Notes under the pieces: generated by a model
The model's input: the letters and a program-made list of their open reading frames with translations, nothing else
What the model was told of the DNA's origin: nothing
The model's database searches: none
NCBI RefSeq assembly: GCF_009647605.1
Contig: NZ_WJIF01000004.1
Span: 1 to 64,000 of the forward strand
Origin: Agromyces agglutinans
GTDB lineage: Bacteria > Actinomycetota > Actinomycetes > Actinomycetales > Microbacteriaceae
Reading direction: 5' to 3'
DNA: 64,000 bases
Position numbers and translations under genes: made by a program
Part shown: piece after piece, positions 35,584 through 43,632 of the stretch
Numbering within the stretch: the first letter of the stretch is position 1
Layout: each line of letters starts with the position of its first letter

Positions 35584-36608
35584 GGAGCGGACGGCGTGGT
35601 TGGCAGCGACGTGGCGCGCACGACGATCTCGGGGGCGAAGCGGCCCTCGAGGTTCGACTCCTCCTCGAGCCCGAGCAGGAGCCGTACGGCCGCGGCGCCC
35701 AGCGCCGCGGAGGGGTGGCGGATGGTGGTGAGGGGCACGATGGCGAAGTCGGCGAACTCGATGTCGTCGTAGCCGACCAGCGAGAGGTCGTCGGGCACGG
35801 TCGCGCCCGCGCCGATCAGGCCGTGCAGGAGGCCGAGGGCGAGCAGGTCGTTGCCGGCGAAGATCGCGTCGGGGCGCTCGGAGGGGGAGCGCTCGGCGAG
35901 GCGCTCGGCGACCTCCTCGCCGATGCGGGCGTTCTGCGCGCTCGTGCGGATGACCTCGAGCGGGGCATCCGCAGCCGATTCGCGAAGCGCGCGCCGCGCG
36001 CCGGCGAGACGCGCATCGACGTGGGGGTGCGGGCCGCCGACGAAGAGCGGGCGCCGCCGGCCCTGGTCGAGCAGGTGCTGCATGGCCAGGTAGCCGCCCT
36101 GCTCGTTGTCGCCGGAGATCGCCGGGAAGTCGTGCGAGCCCTCGGCGAGGCCGACGAGCACGAACGGGGTGCCCTGATCGCGCAGCGCGAGCAGTTCGGG
36201 CGGAACGCCGCCGACGGGCGCCGCGATGATGCCCGAGACCTGCTGCGACTCGAAGAAGTTCAGGTAGGCGCGCTCGCGCTGCGGATCGTCGTCGCTGTTG
36301 ACGACGATGATGAACCGCCCGTTGGCCGCGGCCTCGCGTTCGGCACCTGCGGCGACCTCGGCGTAGACCGGGTTCGCGGTGTTCGAGATGAGCAGCCCGA
36401 ACGCCAGGCTGTGCCCCATGCGGAGCCGCCGGGCCGCATCGTTGCCGACGTAGCCGAGCTCGTCGGCGGCCGCGAGCACGCGCGTGCGCAGCTCGTCGGA
36501 GACCCGCGAGGGCTGCGTGAACGTGTAGGAGGCCGTCGCTCGCGAGACGCCCGCTCGGGCGGCGACGTCCTTGATCGTCGCTGGTGCTGGGCGATGCGCA
36601 CTCGGCAT
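35574..36608 (-). CDS. LacI family repressor of the hexuronate/rhamnoside locus
   Basis: 344 residues. HTH TIKDVAARAGVSRATASYTF, hinge RVLAAADELGYVGNDAARRLRMG, then the PBP-like sensor (FGLLISNTANPVYAEVAAGAE, IFAGNDLLALGLLHGLIGAG, VGYDDIEFADFAIVPLTTI). The start has AAAGGAG at good spacing. The gene lies at the centre of three copies of the palindrome GTGAATCGATTCAC or a close variant (32584, 36668, 39250), so it is the natural candidate to bind them and repress the whole locus plus itself. Confidence 0.92.
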   Translation of the reverse strand: MPSAHRPAPATIKDVAARAGVSRATASYTFTQPSRVSDELRTRVLAAADELGYVGNDAARRLRMGHSLAFGLLISNTANPVYAEVAAGAEREAAANGRFIIVVNSDDDPQRERAYLNFFESQQVSGIIAAPVGGVPPELLALRDQGTPFVLVGLAEGSHDFPAISGDNEQGGYLAMQHLLDQGRRRPLFVGGPHPHVDARLAGARRALRESAADAPLEVIRTSAQNARIGEEVAERLAERSPSERPDAIFAGNDLLALGLLHGLIGAGATVPDDLSLVGYDDIEFADFAIVPLTTIRHPSAALGAAAVRLLLGLEEESNLEGRFAPEIVVRATSLPTTPSAPRA

Positions 36609-36627
36609 GGTGCTCCTTTGCAGCTGC

Positions 36628-36682
36628 TTGTCTCGCGGTCGGACCGTACGCTAGCGTAGCGGAAATCGTGAATCGATTCACG
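36628..36682 (+). promoter_or_regulatory. Promoter and operator of the GH106-like gene
   Basis: TTGTCT (36628-36633), 18 nt, TAGCGT (36652-36657), 9 nt, then the perfect palindrome CGTGAATCGATTCACG (36667-36682). It is positioned to block transcription of the glycosidase and perhaps the divergent repressor. Confidence 0.6.
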
Positions 36683-36698
36683 AAGCAAGGGAGCAGGT

Positions 36699-39242
36699 GT
36701 GTCGATCAATCCGACGTTCTCGACGTTGTGGGCCGTCAACGGTCCGCTCGACCTCGACGAGCTGCGCGTCCAGCTCGACGACTTCGTCGAGGCCGGCCTC
36801 GACGGGGTCGTGTTCCATCCGCGGTTCTACCCCGACGAGCCGGCGTACCTCGGCGACGAGTACCTCGCCCTCGTCTCCACGCTCATCGTCGACGCGAGCG
36901 AGCGAGGACTCGCCTTCTGGATCTACGACGAGAACGGCTGGCCGAGCGGCAGCGTCGGCGGTCGCATGCTCGAGCGCCATCCCGAACTGCGCCAGCGCTG
37001 GGTCGAGCTCCAGCCCGACGCGGGCCAGCCGGCGCTGCGCCGCTTCGGCCGCGACGGGGCGGGCTGGGCGCTCGTCGAGCGGTTCGGCCAGGGGGTCGAC
37101 TACCTCGCCCCCGGACTCGCCGGGCGCTTCCTCGAGCTCTGCTACGCCCGCTACGCCGAGGGCCTCACGGCCGACGCGTTCGCGCGGGTCGCGGGCTTCT
37201 TCTCGGACGAGCCCGAGTTCGGCCTCGGGCATTCGCACCACGAGCTCTCGCCGCACGGCGCGATCCCGTGGACGCCCGACCTCCCCGAGCGCTATGCCGA
37301 ACGTCACGGCGGCGACCTCCTGGACGACCTTCCGGCCGTGTTCGTCGGCGAGGCGCGCTCCGGCCGGGTACGCGAGCGGTTCTGGGAACTCGTGACCGAC
37401 CTGTTCGCCGAGCGCTACCTCACCGCGATCGACGCCTGGTGCCGCAGCCGTGGCGTGCGCTTCACCGCCCACGTGAAGGGCGAGGAGCATCCGCTGTTCC
37501 AGTTGCCCACCGTCGGCTCGCTCGGACCGGTGGTGCGCGCCGTGGGCCTGCCAGGCATCGATGCGCTCGGCCGTCATGCCGTAAACGACTTCTATCCGCG
37601 CCAGGTGTCGGGCATCGCCCGCCAGTTCGGCGACGGCCGCACGATGGCCGAGGCGTTCGGCGGCGCGGGGTGGGGAGCGACGCCCGCCGACTTGGAGGCG
37701 TACTTGCGGTGGCTCGCCGGCCACGGCGTGACCGACTTCGTGCTGCACCTGAGCCAGTACCGGCTCGATTCCGCGGCGATCGAGGACTGGCCGCCGTCGC
37801 ATCCCCGCCACGTCAGCTGGTCGGCGGCCTACGCCGACGTGCTGGCGAGCGTGCGCGCCGCCATCGAGGCCGAGCCGCGCCCGACCGCCGACGTGCTCGT
37901 CGTCGTGCCGCAGCGCGCCCTCGCCCGAGCGTTCGAGCCGTGGGAGTTCGTCGCGACCAACGTGCACGACGCCCACGACTTCCCCGATACGCCCGCCGGT
38001 GCGATCAACGCGGAATTCCTGCGGCTCGTCGAAGCGCTCCGCGAACGGCAGGTCGCGTACGAGTTCGCCGACGAACGAACGCTCGAGCGCGAGGGTCGGG
38101 TGGTCGACGGATGCCTCGAGCTCGGGCATTCCCGGTACCCGGAGGTCGTCGTGCCGGCGGCCGCGGTGCTGGATGCCGCGATGGCGCAGGCGTTGCGCCC
38201 GCTTGTGGTCGCGGCGGCGGGGCTCGCGCCCGCTGCGGCGGGCCCGGTGGCGCCGGACGTGGATGCGGGAACGGGCGCGGGCGCGGGCGCAGCCGGTTCG
38301 CCCGCGCCGCCGCCCCCGCCCGCTCCGGCGGTCACTCCGCTGCGCTGGCGGATCGAGCATCGCCCCGTCAATGAGCTCGTCCTCGAGCCCGTGCCGTCGG
38401 ACGGCGCGTGGGCGGCGGTCGTCGAGGCGGCCGACTACGAGGGCCCGATCGAGATCCGCTGGGCCGACGAGCCGGTCGACGCGGCCTGGGGCGATGCGCC
38501 GGTCGAGGTCCGCCGGTCGGGTCGTGGGTGGGTCGGCGAGGCGTGGATCGAGCGGGGTGCTCGCACGCAGGTGCGGTTCCGGCCTCGCGCGGCCCTGCCG
38601 CCCGCGACGGTGCCCAGGGCGTGGGCGGCCGGCGATTTCCTGGTGCGGGGCCGGCTGCGCGGCCGAGAACGGTCGGTGTCCGCTTTCGACGGCCCGTTCC
38701 GGCTCGCGGCGCCGGACTCCGGAGCGGACGCCGGCGCCGGCGGACTCGACCGGGAACTCGTCGAGGCCGGATTCCCCTTCCTCTTCGAACCCCTCGACCT
38801 CATCGCGGAGGTCGACGTACCGCCCGGTACCGGCGCGCTGGCGGTGACGGGCGGAGTCGCCGACGCCGCGGGCATCCGGCTGGGCGAGGCCCAGGCGGTC
38901 TGGCGCTGGTCGGGCGACGAGGCGGGGTGGACGGTGCCCGTCGAGGGCGCCGGTCCGAAGCTCCTCCGCCTGCGTCTCGTGCCGAGCAGCTTCAACCGGT
39001 ACGGCCCGCACCACCACTACCTCGGCGACCCCCCGGTGGTGAGTCCGGCGCAGATGCAGGGCGCCCGCAACTACGCCGATGCCGACGACGCCCCCGAGCG
39101 CACGCACGTGGCGCAGTGGTGGGTGCGCCGGCTCGTGCTGCCCGAGGGCGTCGTGTTCCGCGCGGCGACCGCCCCGTCGGCGCCGACCGAATGGCGACTC
39201 GCGCCGGACGTTGACAACCCGCAGCCCGCGCTCGTAAAGTAG
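36699..39242 (+). CDS. GH106-like alpha-L-rhamnosidase family protein
   Basis: 847 residues, no signal peptide. The N-terminal third has the hallmarks of GH106: FVEAGLDGVVFHPRFY, then GLAFWIYDENGWPSGSVGG (conserved YDE-x-x-WPSG), and GFFSDEPEFG, probably with catalytic acids. A Pro/Ala/Gly linker (about residues 505-540) leads to a C-terminal beta-sandwich region. The GTG start follows AAGGGA by 6 nt and lies 16 bp from the operator. Being cytoplasmic, it probably trims imported rhamnose-containing oligosaccharides brought in by the ABC transporter encoded downstream. It is somewhat shorter than many GH106 enzymes. Confidence 0.72.
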   Translation: MSINPTFSTLWAVNGPLDLDELRVQLDDFVEAGLDGVVFHPRFYPDEPAYLGDEYLALVSTLIVDASERGLAFWIYDENGWPSGSVGGRMLERHPELRQRWVELQPDAGQPALRRFGRDGAGWALVERFGQGVDYLAPGLAGRFLELCYARYAEGLTADAFARVAGFFSDEPEFGLGHSHHELSPHGAIPWTPDLPERYAERHGGDLLDDLPAVFVGEARSGRVRERFWELVTDLFAERYLTAIDAWCRSRGVRFTAHVKGEEHPLFQLPTVGSLGPVVRAVGLPGIDALGRHAVNDFYPRQVSGIARQFGDGRTMAEAFGGAGWGATPADLEAYLRWLAGHGVTDFVLHLSQYRLDSAAIEDWPPSHPRHVSWSAAYADVLASVRAAIEAEPRPTADVLVVVPQRALARAFEPWEFVATNVHDAHDFPDTPAGAINAEFLRLVEALRERQVAYEFADERTLEREGRVVDGCLELGHSRYPEVVVPAAAVLDAAMAQALRPLVVAAAGLAPAAAGPVAPDVDAGTGAGAGAAGSPAPPPPPAPAVTPLRWRIEHRPVNELVLEPVPSDGAWAAVVEAADYEGPIEIRWADEPVDAAWGDAPVEVRRSGRGWVGEAWIERGARTQVRFRPRAALPPATVPRAWAAGDFLVRGRLRGRERSVSAFDGPFRLAAPDSGADAGAGGLDRELVEAGFPFLFEPLDLIAEVDVPPGTGALAVTGGVADAAGIRLGEAQAVWRWSGDEAGWTVPVEGAGPKLLRLRLVPSSFNRYGPHHHYLGDPPVVSPAQMQGARNYADADDAPERTHVAQWWVRRLVLPEGVVFRAATAPSAPTEWRLAPDVDNPQPALVK

Positions 39243-39264
39243 CCGTGCTGTGAATCGATTCACG
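39211..39264 (+). promoter_or_regulatory. Promoter and operator of the second ABC transporter operon
   Basis: TTGACA (39211-39216), 18 nt, TAAAGT (39235-39240), then TGTGAATCGATTCACG (39249-39264). The promoter lies inside the end of the rhamnosidase gene, so the transporter can be transcribed on its own. A repressor bound at the operator would block the transcription start. Confidence 0.7.
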
Positions 39265-39284
39265 ATCACGAAGGAGTGAACACC

Positions 39285-40241
39285 GTGGCTAGCACCCTGC
39301 TCGAGGACCGCGACGTGGCCGACGCCGCGCCCGGCGCCCCGATGCCCGCCGCCCCGCGGCCGAGGCGCCGGTCGCGCCGCGCCGGCATCCTCGCCCCGTG
39401 GTGGTTCGTCGCCCCGGCGATCGCCGTCTACGTGTTCATCGTCGTCGTGCCGAGCCTGCGCGGAGCGTTCTTCTCGTTCACCGACTGGAACGGCCTCGGC
39501 GCCGACTGGTCGTGGGTCGGCCTCGAGAACTTCGCCGACGTGTTCACCGACCGCGCCGCGCAGGCCGCGCTCTGGAACACCCTGGTGCTCGCGGTGCTCG
39601 TCACCGTCATCCAGAACGCGATCGGCCTCGCGCTCGCCGTCGGCCTGCACTCGATGGTCAAGTCCCGCTACCTGCTTCGCGTGGTGTTCTTCGCCCCGGT
39701 GGTGCTCACGCCGCTCGTGTCGGGCTACGTCTGGAGCTACCTGCTCTCGCCGAACGGCACGGTGAACGAACTGCTGCGCGGCGTCGGCCTCGGCGGCCTC
39801 GCGCAGGACTGGCTGGGCGACCCCGACTTCGCCCTCTATGCCGTCGTGGCCGCGGTCGTGTGGCAGTTCGCGGGCTACTCGATGGTGATCTTCCTCGCCG
39901 GCCTGCAGGCGGTGCCCGAGGAGATCCTCGAGGCAGCGACGATCGACGGGGCCGGCCCGTGGCGCCGGTTCTGGAGCGTCACGTTCCCGCTGCTGAACGG
40001 TGCGGTCGTGATCAACGTCATGCTCAGCCTCATCGGCGGCCTGAAGCAGTTCGACCAGGTCGTCGCGATGACCGGCGGCGGGCCCGGCACGGCGAGCGAG
40101 ACCATCTCGACACTCATCTACAAGAACGCGTTCCTGCTCGGCGAGTACCCGTTCTCGGTCGCGCTCGCCGTGGTCATGACGATCCTCATCGCGGGACTCT
40201 CCGCGGTGCAGTACCGACTCACGCTCCGGAAGGCCAGCTGA
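39285..40241 (+). CDS. Sugar ABC transporter permease (MalF-like)
   Basis: 318 residues, six transmembrane helices (first: WWFVAPAIAVYVFIVVVPSL). The EAA loop is EAATIDGAGPWRRFWSVTFPLL. The start is GTG 39285, preferred over GTG 39276 because AAGGAG (39271-39276) is 8 nt upstream. CUT1 family. Its stop overlaps the next start in TGATG. Confidence 0.92.
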   Translation: MASTLLEDRDVADAAPGAPMPAAPRPRRRSRRAGILAPWWFVAPAIAVYVFIVVVPSLRGAFFSFTDWNGLGADWSWVGLENFADVFTDRAAQAALWNTLVLAVLVTVIQNAIGLALAVGLHSMVKSRYLLRVVFFAPVVLTPLVSGYVWSYLLSPNGTVNELLRGVGLGGLAQDWLGDPDFALYAVVAAVVWQFAGYSMVIFLAGLQAVPEEILEAATIDGAGPWRRFWSVTFPLLNGAVVINVMLSLIGGLKQFDQVVAMTGGGPGTASETISTLIYKNAFLLGEYPFSVALAVVMTILIAGLSAVQYRLTLRKAS

Positions 40242-41065
40242 TGCACACGCGCTACACCGGCCGAACCCTCATCCGCGAGATCGTCCTGATCGCGATCGCC
40301 GCGGTCTGGGCCATCCCGCTGATCGCCCTCGTGAACGTCTCGCTGAAGCCCGCGAACAGCCAGACCAACGCGCTCACGCCGACGTGGCCGCCGACGTTCG
40401 AGAACTACGGCACCGCGTGGGAGCAGGCGAGCCTCGGAGCGGCGCTCATGAACAGCACGATCGTCGCGGTCGTCAGCATCGTGCTCATCGTCGCGATCTC
40501 GGCCCTCGCGTCGTATCCGCTGGCCCGGGTCACGCGCGCCTGGTCGCGGTGGACCTTCTACGGCGTGCTCGGCGGCCTGCTGATCCCCGCGCAGCTCGCC
40601 CTGCTGCCGCTGTACGCGACGATGCGCGACGTGGGGCTGCTCGGCTCCCTGTGGGCGGTCATCCTGATCAACGTCGGCACGGCGATGCCGTTCTCGATCT
40701 TCCTGTACACGACCTTCGTGCGCGACCTGCCGCTCGAGTACGAGGAGGCCGCCCTGCTCGACGGGTGCGGCCCCGTGCGCTCCTTCCTGAACGTCGTGTT
40801 CCCGCTCGTGAGGCCCGCGACGGGCACCGTGATCATCCTGAACCTCGTCGGCATCTGGAACGAGTTCTTCACGCCGCTGCTGTACCTCTCGGGCAGCGGC
40901 AATGCGACCGCTCCCGTCGCGATCTACAGCTTCGTCAGCCAATACGTCACCGTCTGGCCGCTCGTCTTCGCCGGACTGGTCATCAGCGTCATCCCGATCC
41001 TCGTTGTCTACTTCTCGCTGCAGAAGTACGTCATCAAGGGCTTCGCGGGAGGACTCAAGGGATAG
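40241..41065 (+). CDS. Sugar ABC transporter permease (MalG-like)
   Basis: 274 residues, six transmembrane helices. The EAA loop is EAALLDGCGPVRSFLNVVFPLV. ATG overlaps the previous stop by one base. With the following lipoprotein it completes a second CUT1 sugar importer lacking its own ATPase gene. Confidence 0.92.
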   Translation: MHTRYTGRTLIREIVLIAIAAVWAIPLIALVNVSLKPANSQTNALTPTWPPTFENYGTAWEQASLGAALMNSTIVAVVSIVLIVAISALASYPLARVTRAWSRWTFYGVLGGLLIPAQLALLPLYATMRDVGLLGSLWAVILINVGTAMPFSIFLYTTFVRDLPLEYEEAALLDGCGPVRSFLNVVFPLVRPATGTVIILNLVGIWNEFFTPLLYLSGSGNATAPVAIYSFVSQYVTVWPLVFAGLVISVIPILVVYFSLQKYVIKGFAGGLKG

Positions 41066-41133
41066 CAGCACTTTCCCTGCGGCGCGCAATCACCCAGCAC
41101 CAGGGGCATCCAGCCCACATTCAAGGAGGAATA

Positions 41134-42414
41134 GTGAAGCTCAACACCACACGCCGCACGGGTGCGACGATCGGCCTCGCCGCCGTCGCCGCCCTCGTCC
41201 TGGCGGGCTGCTCGACCAACGGCGGCGGCGGCGAATCGGGCGACGAGAACGTGCTCACGTTCACCGCGGCCGGCGAGGCACCCGCCCAGGCGGCGATCGA
41301 CGCGTTCGAGGCGGCCAACCCCGGCGTCACCGTCGAGGCCACCTTCGCCAACGACGACGAGTCGTACCAGCAGACCCTGCGCACGCAGCTGTCGGCGGGC
41401 ACCGCGCCCGACGTCTTCCGCGTGTGGCCCGGCAACGGCAACGCCACCTCGATCACGCCGCTCAGCGACGACGGGCTGCTCATGCCCCTCGGCGAGCAGT
41501 CGTGGGCGGGCGATGTCGACGACTCGGTGCGACCGGTCGTCGAGGACGCGGACGGCGAACTCGTCGGCGTCCCGGTGACGATGGTCGGCATCGGCGCGAT
41601 CTGGAACGACCAGGCCGTCGAGGCGGCCGGCCTGACCACTCCCGAGACCTGGAGCGACGTGCTGCAGTTCTGCGCCGACGCGAAGGCGGCGGGCAAGGTC
41701 GCGTTCGCGCTCGGCCTGAAGTCGGCGTGGGTCACGCAGCTCGTGCCCTACGCCCTGACGGCCACCTCGGTCTACGGCCCCGACCCCGATTTCACCGACC
41801 AGCAACTGGCCGGCGACACGACCTTCGCCGACTCGGCCTGGCAGGACGCCCAGTCGCAGTACCTCGAACTGCGCGACGCGGGCTGCTTCAACGAGAACCC
41901 GAACGGCATCGGCTACGACGAGCAGATGACGATGCTGGGCCAGGGCGACGCGCTCGGCGCGGTGCACATCACGTCGGCGGGCGCGAACGCCGAGCAGTAC
42001 GCCGCCGAGGGCACGACGTTCTCGATGACGCCGTTCCCCGCGACGGACGACCCCGGCGAGACGAACCTCCCCGTGTCCGTCGGCATCGTCTACGGCGCCA
42101 ACGCCAAGGCGAAGAACCCCGAACTCGCGAAGAAGTTCATCGACTTCCTCGCGTCCAGCGAAGGCCAGGCCGTCTACGCGACCGCGGCCGGCGCGGCTCC
42201 CGCGCTCGCCTCGAGCGACTTCGAGGCGGGCCCTGTGCTCGCCGCGATCACCGAGTACCAGGCCGAGGGCCGCGCGCGGCCGTTCCCCGACGTGTTCTGG
42301 CCGAACACGAAGGTGCAGCAGGAACACCTCGCCGGCATCCAGGAGCTCTTCAACGACAGCATCACCGTCGATGAGCTGCTCCAGCGCATGGATGCCGCAT
42401 TCGCCGAGGGGTAG
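41134..42414 (+). CDS. Sugar ABC transporter substrate-binding lipoprotein
   Basis: 426 residues from GTG 41134 with AAGGAGGA just upstream. The signal peptide ends in the lipobox LVLAGC. The mature protein is family 1 solute-binding: VLTFTAAGEAPAQAAIDAFEAANPGV, GTAPDVFRVWPGNG, GVPVTMVGIGAIWNDQAVEAAGL, ELAKKFIDFLASSEGQAVY. The gene order (permease, permease, binding protein) is reversed relative to the first transporter. The ligand is probably a rhamnose- or uronate-containing oligosaccharide, by context. Confidence 0.92.
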   Translation: MKLNTTRRTGATIGLAAVAALVLAGCSTNGGGGESGDENVLTFTAAGEAPAQAAIDAFEAANPGVTVEATFANDDESYQQTLRTQLSAGTAPDVFRVWPGNGNATSITPLSDDGLLMPLGEQSWAGDVDDSVRPVVEDADGELVGVPVTMVGIGAIWNDQAVEAAGLTTPETWSDVLQFCADAKAAGKVAFALGLKSAWVTQLVPYALTATSVYGPDPDFTDQQLAGDTTFADSAWQDAQSQYLELRDAGCFNENPNGIGYDEQMTMLGQGDALGAVHITSAGANAEQYAAEGTTFSMTPFPATDDPGETNLPVSVGIVYGANAKAKNPELAKKFIDFLASSEGQAVYATAAGAAPALASSDFEAGPVLAAITEYQAEGRARPFPDVFWPNTKVQQEHLAGIQELFNDSITVDELLQRMDAAFAEG

Positions 42415-42425
42415 GCAGCACTCGC

Positions 42426-42459
42426 GGTGGGGCGGGGCGCGCAAGCGCCCTGCCCCGCC
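42426..42459 (+). terminator. Terminator with GCAA tetraloop after the transporter operon
   Basis: A 15-bp stem (42426-42440 with 42445-42459), with two G-T wobble pairs, closes on the GNRA tetraloop GCAA. Confidence 0.65.
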
Positions 42460-42509
42460 GGGGCCCGCATGAGGGGGTCCGCAGACGACGGATCGGAGGG
42501 ATGGGGACG

Positions 42510-43427
42510 ATGACGGACTACGCACTCGCCGTGGATCTCGGCGGCACGAAGGTCGAGGCGGCGCTGGTCGACGGAGCCGGAGCGCTCGTGCCGGGTTCGC
42601 GGGCTCGCCGAGCGACCGGACGGAGCTCGTCGTCGACCGATCTCGAGGCGGCCGTGATCGGCGCCGTCACGGCGGCTCGCGCGAGCATGCCGCCCGACGG
42701 CCGGGTGATCGCGGCAGGGGTCGGCTCGGCCGGTCCGGTCGACCTCGCCGGAGGACGCGTGTCGCCGATCAACCTCCCCGCCTGGCGGGGGTATCCGCTC
42801 GCGCACCTCGTCGCCATCGGCGCCGGCGTCGACACGGATGCCGTCGTGCTCCGGCTGGACGGCCAGTGCATCGTGCTGGCCGAGCAGCGCCTCGGCGCAC
42901 TCCGCGGCGCCCGCACGGCCATGGGCATGGTCGTCTCGACGGGCATCGGAGGGGGACTCGTCATCGACGGCGGGTTCGCCCCGGGGGCCTCGGGCAATGC
43001 CGGACACATCGGGCAGACCCTGCTCGGCGACCCGGAGACGGGCGCCCTGGCGACACTCGAGGAGATCGCATCGGGCCCCGCGATCGTCGCCTGGGCGAAC
43101 GGGCGCGGATGGGCCGGTCGCGACGGCGAAGAGCTGGCCGCGGCCTACCGGGCGAGGCATCCGATCGCCGTGGCCGCCGTCGAGCGCTGCGGAACCGCGA
43201 TCGGGCGTGCCGTGCTGTCGGCGGCTGCGCTCGTCGACCTCGAGGTGGTCGCCATCGGCGGCGGCTTCGCGAAGGTGACCCCCGACCTGTTCGGCATCAT
43301 CGATCGAACGATCCGCGACGAGTCGCCGCTCGCCTCGATCGACGTCGTCGTACGCCCGGCAGCCCTCGGCGACGACGCCCCGCTGCTCGGTGCGGCATCC
43401 CTCGTCTCGGAGCTGCAGCCCGCCTGA
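42510..43427 (+). CDS. ROK family sugar kinase-like protein lacking the zinc motif
   Basis: 305 residues. N-terminal ATP site LAVDLGGTKVEAALVD and the second phosphate loop GMVVSTGIGGGLVIDG are intact, as is GNAGHIGQ. The usual ROK zinc motif CxCGxxGCxE is absent: the place reads DPETGALATLEEIASG, with no Cys. The catalytic Asp region reads RLDGQCIVLAEQR in place of NDAN. It could be an atypical sugar kinase or a sugar sensor. It follows the transporter operon on the same strand, past a terminator. I chose ATG 42510 because GGAGGG is 9 nt upstream. Confidence 0.75.
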   Translation: MTDYALAVDLGGTKVEAALVDGAGALVPGSRARRATGRSSSSTDLEAAVIGAVTAARASMPPDGRVIAAGVGSAGPVDLAGGRVSPINLPAWRGYPLAHLVAIGAGVDTDAVVLRLDGQCIVLAEQRLGALRGARTAMGMVVSTGIGGGLVIDGGFAPGASGNAGHIGQTLLGDPETGALATLEEIASGPAIVAWANGRGWAGRDGEELAAAYRARHPIAVAAVERCGTAIGRAVLSAAALVDLEVVAIGGGFAKVTPDLFGIIDRTIRDESPLASIDVVVRPAALGDDAPLLGAASLVSELQPA

Positions 43428-43632
43428 GGGGCGTCGGGCGGGGAGGCGCCTTCGGACGGGCGGGCGATGGAGTGCTCGATCCGGTGCATGCCCGCTTCGC
43501 ACTCGGTGCGTACCCGGATGCCTCGGCGGCCGATGAGGCGCAGGCTCGTGCCGAGACATCCATCCGGCCGGCCGCCCACGCGGCGCACGCACGTGCACGA
43601 CCGACCTCCGACTCGGGAGAGCGAGCACGACC

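Noticed and set aside
36678..39650. A 990-codon minus-strand frame opposite the GH106-like gene
   Set aside because: Shadow of a gene with clear family motifs; no initiation signals.
42426..42459. Strong hairpin after the transporter operon considered as a small RNA
   Set aside because: It follows a stop codon directly and has no promoter of its own; terminator is the simpler reading.
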